From Microbacterium oxydans (GTDB lineage Bacteria; Actinomycetota; Actinomycetes; Actinomycetales; Microbacteriaceae), in the NCBI RefSeq assembly GCF_026559675.1, contig NZ_CP092891.1:2170001-2234000 (forward strand): a DNA stretch of 64,000 nt, given 5' to 3'. The position numbers and the translations under genes were made by a program. Position 1 is the first letter of the stretch; each line of letters begins with the position of its first letter. A model generated the notes under the pieces. It was not told the origin of the DNA, searched no databases, and saw only the letters and a program-made list of their open reading frames with translations. Below, piece after piece: positions 18,401 to 27,418 of the stretch.

Positions 18401-20992
18401 TCAGCCCTTGACGACGAAGCTGACGATCTTCGGGGCGCGCACGACGACCTTCACGATCTCGCGGTCGCCGATCGACCGGATCACGCGTTCGTCGGCACGC
18501 GCCAGCGCCTCGAGCTCGGACTCGCCGATGCGCGCCGGGACCTCGAGCTGCGCACGGACCTTGCCGCCCACCTGCACGACGGCGGTGATCGTGTCCTCGA
18601 TCAGCAGCGCCGGATCGGCGGAGCGCCACGCGACGAGACCGACGGAAGGCTCGTGACCGAGGATCTCCCACACCTCCTCGGCGGTGTGCGGAGCGAAGAG
18701 GTCGAGCATCACGGCGATCGTCTCAGCCGCTTCGCGCACGGCCGGATCCGCCGCACCGGCAGGGCCGTCGATGGTCTTGCGGGTGATGTTCACCAGCTCC
18801 ATCAGACGGGCCACGAGCACGTTGAACTTCGTCTGCTCGACGAGTGCGGGAGCTTCGGACAGCAGCTTGTGCGTCGCGCGACGGAGCGCGGCGTCTCCCC
18901 CGTCGAACACCACGTCGACCGGAGACGAGACATCGCGAGCGATGCGCAGGACACGCGCCAGGAACTTCTGCGCGCCGGCCGTCGAGACGTCCTCCCAGTT
19001 GATGTCGTCCTCCACCGGACCGGCGAACGCCAGGGCGACACGCACCACGTCGGCACCGGGGTCGATCATGCTCGAGGCGAATTCGACGAGGTTGCCCTTG
19101 CTCTTGGACATCTTCGAGCCGTCGAGCAGCACCATGCCCTGGTTGATCAGGGTCGTGAAGGGCTCGGTGAAATCGATCAGCCCGATGTCGAACAGCACCT
19201 TCGTGATGAAGCGCGCGTACAGCAGGTGCAGGATCGCGTGCTCGACACCGCCGATGTACGAGTCGACGGGTGCCCAGCGGTCTGCCTGAGCCGGGTCGAA
19301 CGCCACGGTGTCGCTGTTCGGCGACAGGAACCGCAGGAAGTACCAGGAGCTGTCCACGAACGTGTCCATGGTGTCGGTGTCGCGCAGCACCGGGTCGCCC
19401 GTCTCGGGGTCGGTGGTGCGCACCCAGCGCTCCGCCGCGCCGAGGGGCGACGTGCCCTTCGGCGACAGGTCGAGGCCCTCGACGCTGGGCAGCTTCACCG
19501 GCAGCTGGTCCTCGGGCACCGGGATGATCCGGCCGTCCTCGGCGTGCAGCATCGGGATCGGGGTGCCCCAGAAGCGCTGGCGGGAGATCAGCCAGTCACG
19601 CAGGCGGTAGTTCTTGGCCGCGCGCCCGGTGCCGGAGGCCTCCAGCTGCTCGATCGCGCGGGCGATCGCGTTGCGCTTGGACAGACCGTTCAGCGCGCCG
19701 GAGTTGATCATGCGACCTTCGCCGGTGAGGGCGATGCCCGTCGACGCCGGGCTCTGCTCGTCGAGGACGGCGGCGGTGTCGATCGGCACGCCCTCCTCAT
19801 CGACCTCGATCACCGGCATGGCACCCGTGACGGGGGCCGTCGTGTCGACGACGACCTTGACCGGCAGGTCGAACGCGCGAGCGAAGTCCAGGTCGCGCTG
19901 GTCGTGCGCGGGGACGGCCATGACAGCGCCGTGCCCGTAGTCGGCCAGCACGTAGTCGGCCGCCCACACGGGCAGCTTCTCGCCGTTGACCGGGTTGATC
20001 GCATAGCGCTCCAGGAAGACGCCGGTCTTGGGGCGGTCCGTCGACTGCCGCGCGATGTCGGTCTCCTTCTGCACCTGCTCGAGGTACGCCTGGAACCGCT
20101 GACGCACCTCGACCGGAGCGTCGGCCGCGAGCTCGGAGGCCAGGTCGGAGTCGGGCGCGACCACGAAGAACGTCGCACCGTGCAGGGTGTCGGGCCGCGT
20201 CGAGAAGACCGTCACCGGCTCGGCGCGCCCCTCGATCACGAAGTCGACGTCCGCGCCGATGGAACGGCCGATCCAGTTGCGCTGCATCTGCAGCACCTTG
20301 TGCGGCCAGAAGCCCTCGAGCTGGTTCAGGTCGTCGAGCAGACGGTCCGCGTAGTCGGTGATGCGGAAGTACCACTGGGTGAGCTTCTTCTTGATCACCT
20401 CGGCGCCGCAGCGCTCGCAGCGACCGTCGACGACCTGCTCGTTCGCGAGCACGGTCTGGTCGTTGGGGCACCAGTTGACGGCGCTCTTCTTGCGGTAGGC
20501 CAAACCCCGCTCGTACAGCTTCAGGAACAGCCACTGGTTCCAGCGGTAGTACTCCGGGTCGGAGGTGTGCAGGACTCGCGTCCAGTCGTAGGAGGTGCCG
20601 AACTCCTTCAGGCTCTGCTTCTGCTGGTCGATGTTGGCGTACGTCCACTCGCGGGGGTCGGCACCGCGCTTGATCGCCGCGTTCTCGGCGGGCAGGCCGA
20701 ACGAGTCCCAGCCGATGGGGTTGAGCACGTTGTGGCCGCGGTGACGCCAGAAGCGCGCGACCATGTCGACGTAGGCGTAGTTCTCCGCGTGCCCCATGTG
20801 CATGTCGCCCGACGGATACGGGAACATGCCGAGCACGTACTTGCGGGGGCGAGTGTCGTCATCGCCACCCGTGAGGAACGTCCCGTTCTCCGCCCAATAC
20901 TTCTGCCATTTGGTCTGGATGGCGTGCGCCGACATCGACTCGTCGTCGGCAGGAGCGGTGGACAGGTTCTCAGACAACGAACGCACGACCAA
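18401..20992 (-). CDS. leuS: Leucyl-tRNA synthetase
   Basis: An 863-residue class I synthetase. The HIGH-equivalent appears as [16 protein letters not shown], the zinc-type [21 protein letters not shown] follows, the editing domain includes [19 protein letters not shown], and the KMSKS motif is [13 protein letters not shown]. It charges tRNA-Leu in the cytoplasm. The start is uncertain: the longest frame uses TTG at 20992, GTG at 20986 is also in frame, and the family could begin at the later [11 protein letters not shown]. None has a convincing ribosome site. No T-box is visible upstream. Confidence 0.96.
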   Translation of the reverse strand: MVVRSLSENLSTAPADDESMSAHAIQTKWQKYWAENGTFLTGGDDDTRPRKYVLGMFPYPSGDMHMGHAENYAYVDMVARFWRHRGHNVLNPIGWDSFGLPAENAAIKRGADPREWTYANIDQQKQSLKEFGTSYDWTRVLHTSDPEYYRWNQWLFLKLYERGLAYRKKSAVNWCPNDQTVLANEQVVDGRCERCGAEVIKKKLTQWYFRITDYADRLLDDLNQLEGFWPHKVLQMQRNWIGRSIGADVDFVIEGRAEPVTVFSTRPDTLHGATFFVVAPDSDLASELAADAPVEVRQRFQAYLEQVQKETDIARQSTDRPKTGVFLERYAINPVNGEKLPVWAADYVLADYGHGAVMAVPAHDQRDLDFARAFDLPVKVVVDTTAPVTGAMPVIEVDEEGVPIDTAAVLDEQSPASTGIALTGEGRMINSGALNGLSKRNAIARAIEQLEASGTGRAAKNYRLRDWLISRQRFWGTPIPMLHAEDGRIIPVPEDQLPVKLPSVEGLDLSPKGTSPLGAAERWVRTTDPETGDPVLRDTDTMDTFVDSSWYFLRFLSPNSDTVAFDPAQADRWAPVDSYIGGVEHAILHLLYARFITKVLFDIGLIDFTEPFTTLINQGMVLLDGSKMSKSKGNLVEFASSMIDPGADVVRVALAFAGPVEDDINWEDVSTAGAQKFLARVLRIARDVSSPVDVVFDGGDAALRRATHKLLSEAPALVEQTKFNVLVARLMELVNITRKTIDGPAGAADPAVREAAETIAVMLDLFAPHTAEEVWEILGHEPSVGLVAWRSADPALLIEDTITAVVQVGGKVRAQLEVPARIGESELEALARADERVIRSIGDREIVKVVVRAPKIVSFVVKG

Positions 20993-21010
20993 TCTGAAGG
21001 AAAAACGGGA

Positions 21011-22351
21011 TCAGTTCAGGATATCGGAACGCCAGAGCCCAGGCATTTCCGCTCCGAGAGCGGCGAGCGGTGCCCGCGCCTTGGTCGCGACCTCGGCCAC
21101 CTCGGCGGCGGCGACCGATCCCCAGGTGATCCCTCCCCCGGCACCGACGATCGCGCGCTCCCCGTCGATGAGGATGCTGCGGATCACCATGGCGAGGTCG
21201 AGCGACCCGTCGACGCCGATGTAGCCGAAGCATCCGGCGTAGACGCCGCGCGGACCGCCCTCCAGACCGTGCAGCCGCGTCATGGCCGAGAGCTTCGGCG
21301 CGCCGGTCATGCTCCCGGCGGGGAACGTCGCCGCGAGCAGACCGCCGACCGTGGTCCCCTCGGCGGCCACACCGCTCACCGTGCTGACGAGCTGGTGCAC
21401 GGCCGGATAGCTCTCCACGACCCAGAGGCCGTCGACGCGGATGGTCCCGGGCACGCTCACACGGGAGAGGTCGTTGCGCATCAGGTCGACGATCATCACG
21501 TTCTCCGCGCGCTCCTTGCGGTCGACCGCGAGCTCTGCGGCGAGCGCGGCGTCTTCGACCGGATCGGCGCTGCGGGGTCTGGTGCCCTTGATGGGTCGGG
21601 TCCGGAGGACTCCCCCCGAGGCATGCAGGAACTGCTCGGGACTCGCACTCAGCAGTGTGCGGTCGCCGATCCGGATGAATCCGCCGTGGTGCGCCGGAGT
21701 CGCGGCCCGCAGACGCCGGTACACGGCGACGGGGTCGTGCGCGCCGGGCACGGTGAAGCGTGTGGTCAGGCACAGCTGGTAAGCGATGCCCGCCCGGATG
21801 AGGTCACGGCAGCGCTCGATCAGCGCCGCGTACTCCTGGGGGTCATGCCGGGCCTCGGCCGTGCGGGGTGCACCGTCCGCGCTCCCGTCGGCCCCGGTCG
21901 ACGGACGGCTGTCCTCCCCGGCACCGGACTCCGTCGCCGCTTCCGTCGCCGCTTCCGCCGCCCAGAGCTCCGTCTCTCGGCCGCCGAGGGCCCACGCCTG
22001 CCGCGCCGCATGGTCGAAGGCCACCAGGTGCGTGACGGACAGCCAGCGACCCCCGGCATCCTCGGGCTCGGTCACCGGGGCACCGGCCGCAGCGGCCCCG
22101 CCCTCATAGTCGAGCCAGCCCACCCATCCCCCGGAGAAGGGCGGCAGCGCCGGATCCGCGGGGGCGGCGTCCACCCGGACGTCTCCCGGCAGCGTCGAGC
22201 GCTCCCCCGTCCCCACGAAGCTCCATCCCTCGGTCGCATCCGCCCCGGCATCGAGCCAGAACACGTCGACCGACCGGGCCTCGAGCAGCGCGAACACCGA
22301 CGACGGCTCCACCCAGGCGGGAAGCGGTCGAGCGGTCAGGGGTTCAGGCAC
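21011..22351 (-). CDS. pabB: Aminodeoxychorismate synthase component I
   Basis: A 446-residue chorismate-utilising enzyme. Motifs include IRAGIAYQLCLTTRF, RTRPIKGTRPR, NVMIVDLMRNDLSRV and FPAGSMTGAPKLSAM. The lysine in PIKGT marks PabB (folate) rather than anthranilate synthase TrpE, which has alanine there. It makes 4-amino-4-deoxychorismate for p-aminobenzoate synthesis, normally with a PabA glutaminase, which is not in the window. It starts at GTG 22351 with a TAGGCT box six bases upstream. It is divergent from dedA with only 41 bases between starts. Confidence 0.9.
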   Translation of the reverse strand: MPEPLTARPLPAWVEPSSVFALLEARSVDVFWLDAGADATEGWSFVGTGERSTLPGDVRVDAAPADPALPPFSGGWVGWLDYEGGAAAAGAPVTEPEDAGGRWLSVTHLVAFDHAARQAWALGGRETELWAAEAATEAATESGAGEDSRPSTGADGSADGAPRTAEARHDPQEYAALIERCRDLIRAGIAYQLCLTTRFTVPGAHDPVAVYRRLRAATPAHHGGFIRIGDRTLLSASPEQFLHASGGVLRTRPIKGTRPRSADPVEDAALAAELAVDRKERAENVMIVDLMRNDLSRVSVPGTIRVDGLWVVESYPAVHQLVSTVSGVAAEGTTVGGLLAATFPAGSMTGAPKLSAMTRLHGLEGGPRGVYAGCFGYIGVDGSLDLAMVIRSILIDGERAIVGAGGGITWGSVAAAEVAEVATKARAPLAALGAEMPGLWRSDILN

Positions 22352-22357
22352 CTTGCC

Positions 22358-22363
22358 AGCCTA
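22358..22363 (-). promoter_or_regulatory. -10 box of pabB, leaderless geometry
   Basis: TAGGCT on the minus strand ends six bases before the GTG at 22351 and lies 17 bases from the opposing dedA -10 box. Confidence 0.6.
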
Positions 22364-22380
22364 GGACCGGGCCGCTCCCG

Positions 22381-22386
22381 TATTCT
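22381..22386 (+). promoter_or_regulatory. -10 box of dedA, leaderless geometry
   Basis: TATTCT ends six bases before the GTG at 22393. Its -35 region must overlap the pabB promoter. Confidence 0.55.
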
Positions 22387-22392
22387 CAAGAC

Positions 22393-23064
22393 GTGGACGA
22401 CCTCCTGCTCTGGCTTCTCGACACCGTGCAGTCGATCGATCCGGTCACGCGCACGCTGGTCGCCGGCGTCGCGGTCATGCTGGAGACCAGCATCCTGATC
22501 GGCCTCATCGTCCCCGGCGACACGATCGTCATCATCGCCTCCATGGGTGTGGCCACCCCGTGGGAGGGCATCGCCATGGGGGTCGCCGTCGTGATCGGCG
22601 CGCTGATCGGCGAGAGCATCGGCTTCTGGCTCGGGCGCTGGCTCGGCCCCCACATCCGCGTCTCCTGGTTGGGCCGCAAGATCGGCGAGCACAACTGGGT
22701 CCGCGCCGAGAACTATCTCGCCCGCCGCGGAGGCATCGCGATCTTCCTGTCCCGGTTCCTCCCGGTGCTGCACTCTCTCGTCCCTCTCACCGTGGGCATG
22801 AGCGAGTACCCCTACCGTCGGTTCCTGGCCTGGACGGCCCCCGCCTGCATGCTCTGGGCCGCCGCCTACGTGAGCGTGACCTCCCTCGCTGCCGGCAGCT
22901 TCCGCGAGCTCGTGGACCGGGTGCACTACGCGGGGTACATCTTCGTCGGCGTGATCGCGCTGTTCCTGCTCCTGGCCTACCTCGGCAAGAAGCTGCTGCA
23001 GCGCCTCGAGGCCCGTCATCTGGAGGCTCCGGAGGCAGAGGCCGACGCCGACGTGAAAGACTGA
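22393..23064 (+). CDS. DedA family membrane protein
   Basis: A 223-residue membrane protein with the DedA/SNARE-associated signature: LIGLIVPGDTIVIIASMG near the N-terminus and FLSRFLPVLHSLVPLTVGMSEYPYRRFL in the middle, with a C-terminal helix. Members move polyprenyl-phosphate or other lipids across the membrane. The GTG start is fixed by a TATTCT box six bases upstream. The next gene starts five bases after its stop and encodes a phosphatidate phosphatase-like protein, so a shared lipid role is plausible. Confidence 0.92.
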   Translation: MDDLLLWLLDTVQSIDPVTRTLVAGVAVMLETSILIGLIVPGDTIVIIASMGVATPWEGIAMGVAVVIGALIGESIGFWLGRWLGPHIRVSWLGRKIGEHNWVRAENYLARRGGIAIFLSRFLPVLHSLVPLTVGMSEYPYRRFLAWTAPACMLWAAAYVSVTSLAAGSFRELVDRVHYAGYIFVGVIALFLLLAYLGKKLLQRLEARHLEAPEAEADADVKD

Positions 23065-23068
23065 GGCA

Positions 23069-24094
23069 ATGGCTTCCGCACCCCCGGCGCCCCGGATCCA
23101 CTGGTTCGCGCGACTCGAGCACCGCCTGCATGTCTGGCGTGAGGGTCGTGCGCGCCGTCGCGGCCGGGTCGCGACGATCCTCCCGTTCCCCGGATACGGC
23201 GGTCCGGGCTGGGTCAGAGTCGTCGGTCGTGTGCTGATCGTCCCCCCGCAGCGTCGTACGCGTGACGGCGAGCCGGCGAGCGTGCGCGGCTGGCGCAGCT
23301 TCGTCGGGATCCCGGTGGGATTCGCCGCCGTGAGCGTGCACATCGGAGGCACCACGCACCAGGTGGCCGCCGACCGGGGCGGCGTCGTCGACGCGATGAT
23401 CCGCGTGGAGCTGGAGCCGGGCTGGCAGACGTTCACCTTCTCCGTCGAGGGGCAGGATCCCGTGGAGGCCCGGGTGTTCGTCGTGGCCGAGGGCACCACG
23501 TTCGGTGTCGTGTCCGACGTCGACGACACCGTCATGGTGACGGCACTCCCCCGCCCCTTCATCGCCTTCTGGAACTCGTTCGTGCTCGACGAGCATGCCC
23601 GACTCCCCGTGCCGGGGATGGCCGTGCTGCTGGACCAGCTGCTGCGACAGCACCCCGGGGCGCCGATGGTCTACCTGTCCACGGGGGCGTGGAATGTCGC
23701 GCCGACCCTCTGGCGGTTCCTCGGCCGTCACCTCTTCCCGGCCGGGTCCATGCTCCTCACGGACTGGGGCCCGACCCATGAGCGCTGGTTCCGCAGCGGG
23801 CGCGAGCACAAACTCACCAACCTGCGCCGGCTGGCCACCGAGTTCCCCGACGTGAAGTGGCTGCTGATCGGTGACGACGGCCAGCACGATGAGTCGATCT
23901 ACAGCCAGTTCATGGACGAGCATCCCGATTCCGTCGCCGGCGTCGCGATCCGTCGTCTGCTCCCCGCCGAGGCCGTGCTCGCCGGAGGCCGCGCCGGCCC
24001 CGAGCCGCACTCCGAGGACACCGCGCCCTGGGTGAGCGCCGAAGACGGCGCGGGCCTGCGGGATCGGCTCGGCGAAGTCGGAATCCTCCACTGA
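23069..24094 (+). CDS. APP1-type phosphatase domain protein (DUF2183)
   Basis: A 341-residue soluble protein with the APP1 family catalytic core. The HAD-like nucleophile motif is SDVDDTVMVTALPRP (DxDxT, about residues 150-160), followed by VYLSTGAWNVAPTLWRFLGRH and LLIGDDGQHDESIYSQF. In yeast the family founder is a phosphatidate phosphatase; bacterial members are inferred to act on lipids. It follows dedA closely and precedes a putative DNA glycosylase gene by 27 bases. The N-terminal 130 residues look like a beta-rich domain. Confidence 0.88.
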   Translation: MASAPPAPRIHWFARLEHRLHVWREGRARRRGRVATILPFPGYGGPGWVRVVGRVLIVPPQRRTRDGEPASVRGWRSFVGIPVGFAAVSVHIGGTTHQVAADRGGVVDAMIRVELEPGWQTFTFSVEGQDPVEARVFVVAEGTTFGVVSDVDDTVMVTALPRPFIAFWNSFVLDEHARLPVPGMAVLLDQLLRQHPGAPMVYLSTGAWNVAPTLWRFLGRHLFPAGSMLLTDWGPTHERWFRSGREHKLTNLRRLATEFPDVKWLLIGDDGQHDESIYSQFMDEHPDSVAGVAIRRLLPAEAVLAGGRAGPEPHSEDTAPWVSAEDGAGLRDRLGEVGILH

Positions 24095-24121
24095 CGAGGT
24101 TCGGAATGGACAGGCACTGAG

Positions 24122-24985
24122 ATGGCCCTCCCCCGCGATGAGTGGCTGGCGCGCGAGCATGCGCACCAGGAGCGCGCCGACGCACTGACCGCCGCGCATC
24201 GCGAGCGCGCCGGCCGTTCCGAGAAGCATCCGGTGTGGGACTTCCTGTTCACCTATTACGCGTACAAGCCCGCGCAGCTGCGGCGCTGGCACCCCGGCGC
24301 GGGCATCGAGCTGCAGGACGCCGCCGAGCGTCTCTCGTGGCGCTGGTACGCCGCCGGTACGGTGGAGGGCTCCGTCGTTCCGGACGCGGCCGCCTTCGCC
24401 ACGGAGAAGGCGGAGCTCGCCGGCCTCGTGGAGCGGATGCTGCGCCGCACGGCGTCGCGTCCCGGACAGTTCGGCTGCTTCGGGCTGCACGAGTGGGCCA
24501 TGGTCTACCGCGCCGACGAGCACCGGCACGCCGTCCCCCTGCGGCTCGGGCAGGCCGGCACCGATGCCGTGGTCGAGGGACACGAGCTGCGCTGCACCCA
24601 CTTCGACGCGTTCCGGTTCTTCACCCCGGATGCCACTCCGCGCAACCGCACACCCCTGAGCCGCGACGATCAGCCGCTGTTCGAGCAGCCGGGCTGCCTG
24701 CACGCGGGGATGGACCTCTACAAGTGGGCGATGAAGCTCGGGCCGCTGATCCCCGGCGAGCTCCTCCTCGACACGTTCGAGCTCGCGCGCGACATCCGCC
24801 TGCTCGACATGCAGGCCGCGCCCTACGACCTCTCCGCGTGGGATGTCACGCCCGTGCCCATCGAGACTCCCGAGGGGAAGGCGGAGTATGTCCGCCGCCA
24901 GCGCGGTTTCGCCGAACGGGGCTCCGTCCTGCGCGCCGCCCTGCTGGACGCCTGGCTCGGCGAGAGCGCCCGCGAGGCGGCCTGA
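24122..24985 (+). CDS. Unknown protein resembling actinobacterial entries named 3-methyladenine DNA glycosylase
   Basis: A 287-residue soluble protein starting MALPRDEWLAREHAHQERAD, with strongly conserved-looking blocks HPVWDFLFTYYAYKPAQLRRWHPG, FGCFGLHEWAMVY, LRCTHFDAFRFFTP and QPGCLHAGMDLYKWAMKL. From memory, near relatives in Microbacteriaceae carry the name 3-methyladenine DNA glycosylase. I see no helix-hairpin-helix or AlkA-type motif to support that chemistry, so the function should be treated as unproven. Conserved cysteine and histidine pairs suggest a metal or nucleotide site. It probably shares a transcript with dedA and the APP1 gene. Confidence 0.75.
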   Translation: MALPRDEWLAREHAHQERADALTAAHRERAGRSEKHPVWDFLFTYYAYKPAQLRRWHPGAGIELQDAAERLSWRWYAAGTVEGSVVPDAAAFATEKAELAGLVERMLRRTASRPGQFGCFGLHEWAMVYRADEHRHAVPLRLGQAGTDAVVEGHELRCTHFDAFRFFTPDATPRNRTPLSRDDQPLFEQPGCLHAGMDLYKWAMKLGPLIPGELLLDTFELARDIRLLDMQAAPYDLSAWDVTPVPIETPEGKAEYVRRQRGFAERGSVLRAALLDAWLGESAREAA

Positions 24986-24988
24986 ACG

Positions 24989-26179
24989 TCAGCTCGCGGG
25001 CTCGCAATCGGCGCAGACCGCCCAGCGCGCCGTGGCGGCGGAGAGCTGCAGACGCAGGGTGACGACGCGGGTCGCGGCCTCGTCGAGTCGAGCGGCAGGG
25101 AGGCTCCCCGACTCGACCGCTGCAGCGATGCCCGCCGCCATCTTCCCCGCGGTCTGCGCGTCGGAGCCCGCGATCATCAGCACGAGGTCGTTCCCGGCGG
25201 CGACCGCGGCCACACCGTTCGCGACCGGATCGGCGTAGGCGGGATCTCCCGAGGACAGCAGCATCCCGAGGTCGTCGGTCACCGCCACGCCCTCGAAGCC
25301 GAGGTCGTCCCGGGCGATCTCGTGCCACTTCGGAGAGAGCGACGCCGGCAGCGGGTCGACCGCGGTGTAGGCGAGGTGCCCGTACATGAGCAGGGAGGCT
25401 CCGGCGTCGATTCCCGCGGCGAACGGTACGGCCTCGGTGTCACGCCACTCGGCGAGCCCCATCGACGTGGTCGGGATGGCATGGTGCGAGTCGCCCGGCG
25501 CCGCGCCGTGCCCGGGGAAGTGCTTGAGGGTCGAGGCCACGAACTGCTCCTGCGCCGACGTCGCGGCGGCGACCCTGTCGGCGGCGCTCTTCGGGTCGGT
25601 GCCCAACGCGCGGCCGTAGATGAACGTGCCGGGGTCGGAGGTGACGTCGGCGATCGTGCCGAAGTTCACGGTGATCCCCGCGCGGGCGACCAGCGCTCCC
25701 CGCGCAGCGAACGCGGCAGAGGTGTCCGCGACCGGAAGACCCTTCAGCGACGTGGAGGCCGCGTGGTCGTCGTCGCTCAATCGCGAGACCAGGCCCCCTT
25801 CCTGATCGACCGCCACCAGCGGAGGCAGCTCGGGGTCGACGGTCAACGCGGACGTCAGGCTCTGCAGCTCGGCCTCGGTGCCGGGGATGTTGGCCCCCAT
25901 GAGGATGAACCCGCCGAGTCCGGACGCCATGTACGACCGGAGTGCTGCGGGGTCCGTCCCCGCCACATGCCCCATCACGACCGTCGAGGCCCGCTCCGCG
26001 ACGGACATCTCCTGCACCATCGCGGCCGCGCGTGCCGCGATACCCGTGTCGGGGTTCGATGCCGCGGCGGCGGATACTCCCGGGGAAGGGGGCGTCGCGG
26101 AGGCGATCGGTGCGACGCACAGTCCGCTCAGCGCCGCGACCGCCAGGCCGCCCACGAGCCATCTGCGAGACCGGGACAT
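24989..26179 (-). CDS. Secreted glycoside hydrolase family 3, beta-N-acetylhexosaminidase-like
   Basis: A 396-residue exported protein. The ATG at 26179 gives a Sec signal (MSRSRRWLVGGLAVAALSGLCVAPIASATP). The catalytic domain has VDQEGGLVSRL, KHFPGHGAAPGDSHHAIP (the NagZ-type loop with the Asp-His dyad) and GFEGVAVTDDLGM (the nucleophile aspartate). NagZ-like enzymes remove N-acetylglucosamine from peptidoglycan fragments; an exported version fits cell-wall recycling in Gram-positives. It lies 26 bases after the NAD(P)-binding gene and has a weak CGGAAG ribosome site. Its stop is three bases from the convergent gene at 24985. Confidence 0.9.
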   Translation of the reverse strand: MSRSRRWLVGGLAVAALSGLCVAPIASATPPSPGVSAAAASNPDTGIAARAAAMVQEMSVAERASTVVMGHVAGTDPAALRSYMASGLGGFILMGANIPGTEAELQSLTSALTVDPELPPLVAVDQEGGLVSRLSDDDHAASTSLKGLPVADTSAAFAARGALVARAGITVNFGTIADVTSDPGTFIYGRALGTDPKSAADRVAAATSAQEQFVASTLKHFPGHGAAPGDSHHAIPTTSMGLAEWRDTEAVPFAAGIDAGASLLMYGHLAYTAVDPLPASLSPKWHEIARDDLGFEGVAVTDDLGMLLSSGDPAYADPVANGVAAVAAGNDLVLMIAGSDAQTAGKMAAGIAAAVESGSLPAARLDEAATRVVTLRLQLSAATARWAVCADCEPAS

Positions 26180-26205
26180 CACGGCTTCCGACGACGTGGT
26201 CCGGC

Positions 26206-26862
26206 TCAGCAGGCGAGCGCCTCGGCGATCGGCACCGCCGAGGCCGCATCGCCGTTGCCGAAGCGGATCGTCCGGCCGATCGTGCAGGGCTCGTGGAGGG
26301 AGGCGGCGATGACCGCGGCGACGTCGGCACGAGCGACGGCGCCGCGTCCGTCGGGGTCGGTCTGGATCCGCGAGGTCGGCTCGTCGAAGGTGAGCGTCCC
26401 CGGTGCGAGGATCGTGCCCTCCAGGCCCGTACCGCGCAGGTGCTCGTCGGCCGCCCACTTGGCATCGGCGTACGGGAAGAAGGAGTCGTCCTCGGGGACG
26501 CCGTGATCGGCGGTCGATCCGAGCCACGACACCATCACGTAGCGGCGCACGCCGGCGCGCTCGGCCGCGTCCATGGACCGCTGCGCCGCATCGCGGTCGA
26601 CCGCGTACGTGCGCTCCGGAGAGCCGCCGCCCGCACCGGCCGACCACACGACCGCGTCGTGACCGCCGATGATCTCGGCGAGCTCCTCGACGTTCAGGGC
26701 CTCGACGTCAGCGACCAGAGCGTTCGCGCCGCCCGCCTCGACATCGGCCGTGTGCGCGGGATTGCGGATGACGGCGGTGACCTCGTCCCCTCGGGCGACG
26801 AGGAGCGGCGCGAGCAGAAGGGCGATGCGGCCGTGGCCGCCGAAGACGATGATGCGCGACAT
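26206..26862 (-). CDS. NAD(P)-binding oxidoreductase-like protein, atypical SDR
   Basis: A 218-residue Rossmann-fold protein with the atypical SDR N-terminus MSRIIVFGGHGRIALLLAPLL. It has a second-strand region NALVADVEALNVEEL, VVWSAGAGGGSPERTYAVDRDAA and VRRYVMVSWLGS. It resembles NmrA/YwnB-like NAD(P)H-binding proteins, which often lack the full catalytic tetrad. Substrate unknown. A TAGGGT box ends six bases before the ATG, so the transcript is probably leaderless. It likely reads through into the GH3 gene. Confidence 0.85.
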   Translation of the reverse strand: MSRIIVFGGHGRIALLLAPLLVARGDEVTAVIRNPAHTADVEAGGANALVADVEALNVEELAEIIGGHDAVVWSAGAGGGSPERTYAVDRDAAQRSMDAAERAGVRRYVMVSWLGSTADHGVPEDDSFFPYADAKWAADEHLRGTGLEGTILAPGTLTFDEPTSRIQTDPDGRGAVARADVAAVIAASLHEPCTIGRTIRFGNGDAASAVPIAEALAC

Positions 26863-26868
26863 ACCCTC

Positions 26869-26874
26869 ACCCTA
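26869..26874 (-). promoter_or_regulatory. -10 box of the NAD(P)-binding gene, leaderless geometry
   Basis: TAGGGT on the minus strand ends six bases before the ATG at 26862. Confidence 0.5.
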
Positions 26875-26890
26875 CGCGCCGTACCCGACG

Positions 26891-27418
26891 TCAGCGCGGG
26901 GTCTGCTCGCTGTCGATCACGAACGCCTGCGGGTGGCCGGGCAGATAGCGCACCACGACGGGCTGTCCGCCGGGGAACTGCGCGTCCCGGTCCGGATACA
27001 CCGCGGGCGTGAAGAAGTTGCTCTCCAGGGTGTACTCCACCCCCTCCGCGGTCGTGAACGTCACCCAGTCGCCGTCCGTCGTCGCGGTCGTCGGGCGGCC
27101 GTTGTCGTGGATGTACGCGCGGGTCACGGGCACCCCGGTCAGGCTGAGGATCCCGATCACGAGCGAGCCCAGCATCAGGAGGGCGAGAATCCGGGCGACG
27201 ACGCGGATGACGCGTCCCGTGATCCGACCGCGCGGGCGATCTCCCGCACGCAGCAGCCCTTCCCGCTCTCGGATGGCTCGAAGGTCGCCACCGGGCACCG
27301 CTCCCCGCACGGACAGCGCGAACAGGCCGAGGATCGAGAAGCCGGCGAGGAACACCATGACGTAGCCGTGCGCGGCCGGGAAGTTCAGCAGCCAGATGAG
27401 CGTGTCCATCGGGTTCAT
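26891..27418 (-). CDS. Two-helix membrane protein of unknown function
   Basis: A 175-residue protein beginning MNPMDTLIWLLNFPAAHG. Two membrane helices (about residues 19-38 and 70-92) flank a cytoplasmic basic loop. A C-terminal extracytoplasmic region of about 80 residues (DNGRPTTATTDGDWVTFTTAEGVEYTLESNFFTPAVYPDRD) looks beta-rich. Its ATG overlaps the stop of the next upstream gene (ATGA), so the two are produced together, and both share the combination of two helices plus an extracellular domain. I do not recognise the family. Confidence 0.75.
   Translation of the reverse strand: MNPMDTLIWLLNFPAAHGYVMVFLAGFSILGLFALSVRGAVPGGDLRAIREREGLLRAGDRPRGRITGRVIRVVARILALLMLGSLVIGILSLTGVPVTRAYIHDNGRPTTATTDGDWVTFTTAEGVEYTLESNFFTPAVYPDRDAQFPGGQPVVVRYLPGHPQAFVIDSEQTPR

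Noticed and set aside
21000..21010. T-box or long leader for leuS
   Set aside because: Only a few bases separate leuS from pabB, so leuS may be read from the pabB transcript or an internal promoter. There is no room for a T-box.
18296..22498. A forward open frame of 1400 codons opposite leuS and pabB
   Set aside because: It is the antisense of two certain genes. Long antisense frames arise from GC-rich third positions, and the translation is low-complexity (Arg, Val, Asp and Leu rich) without motifs.
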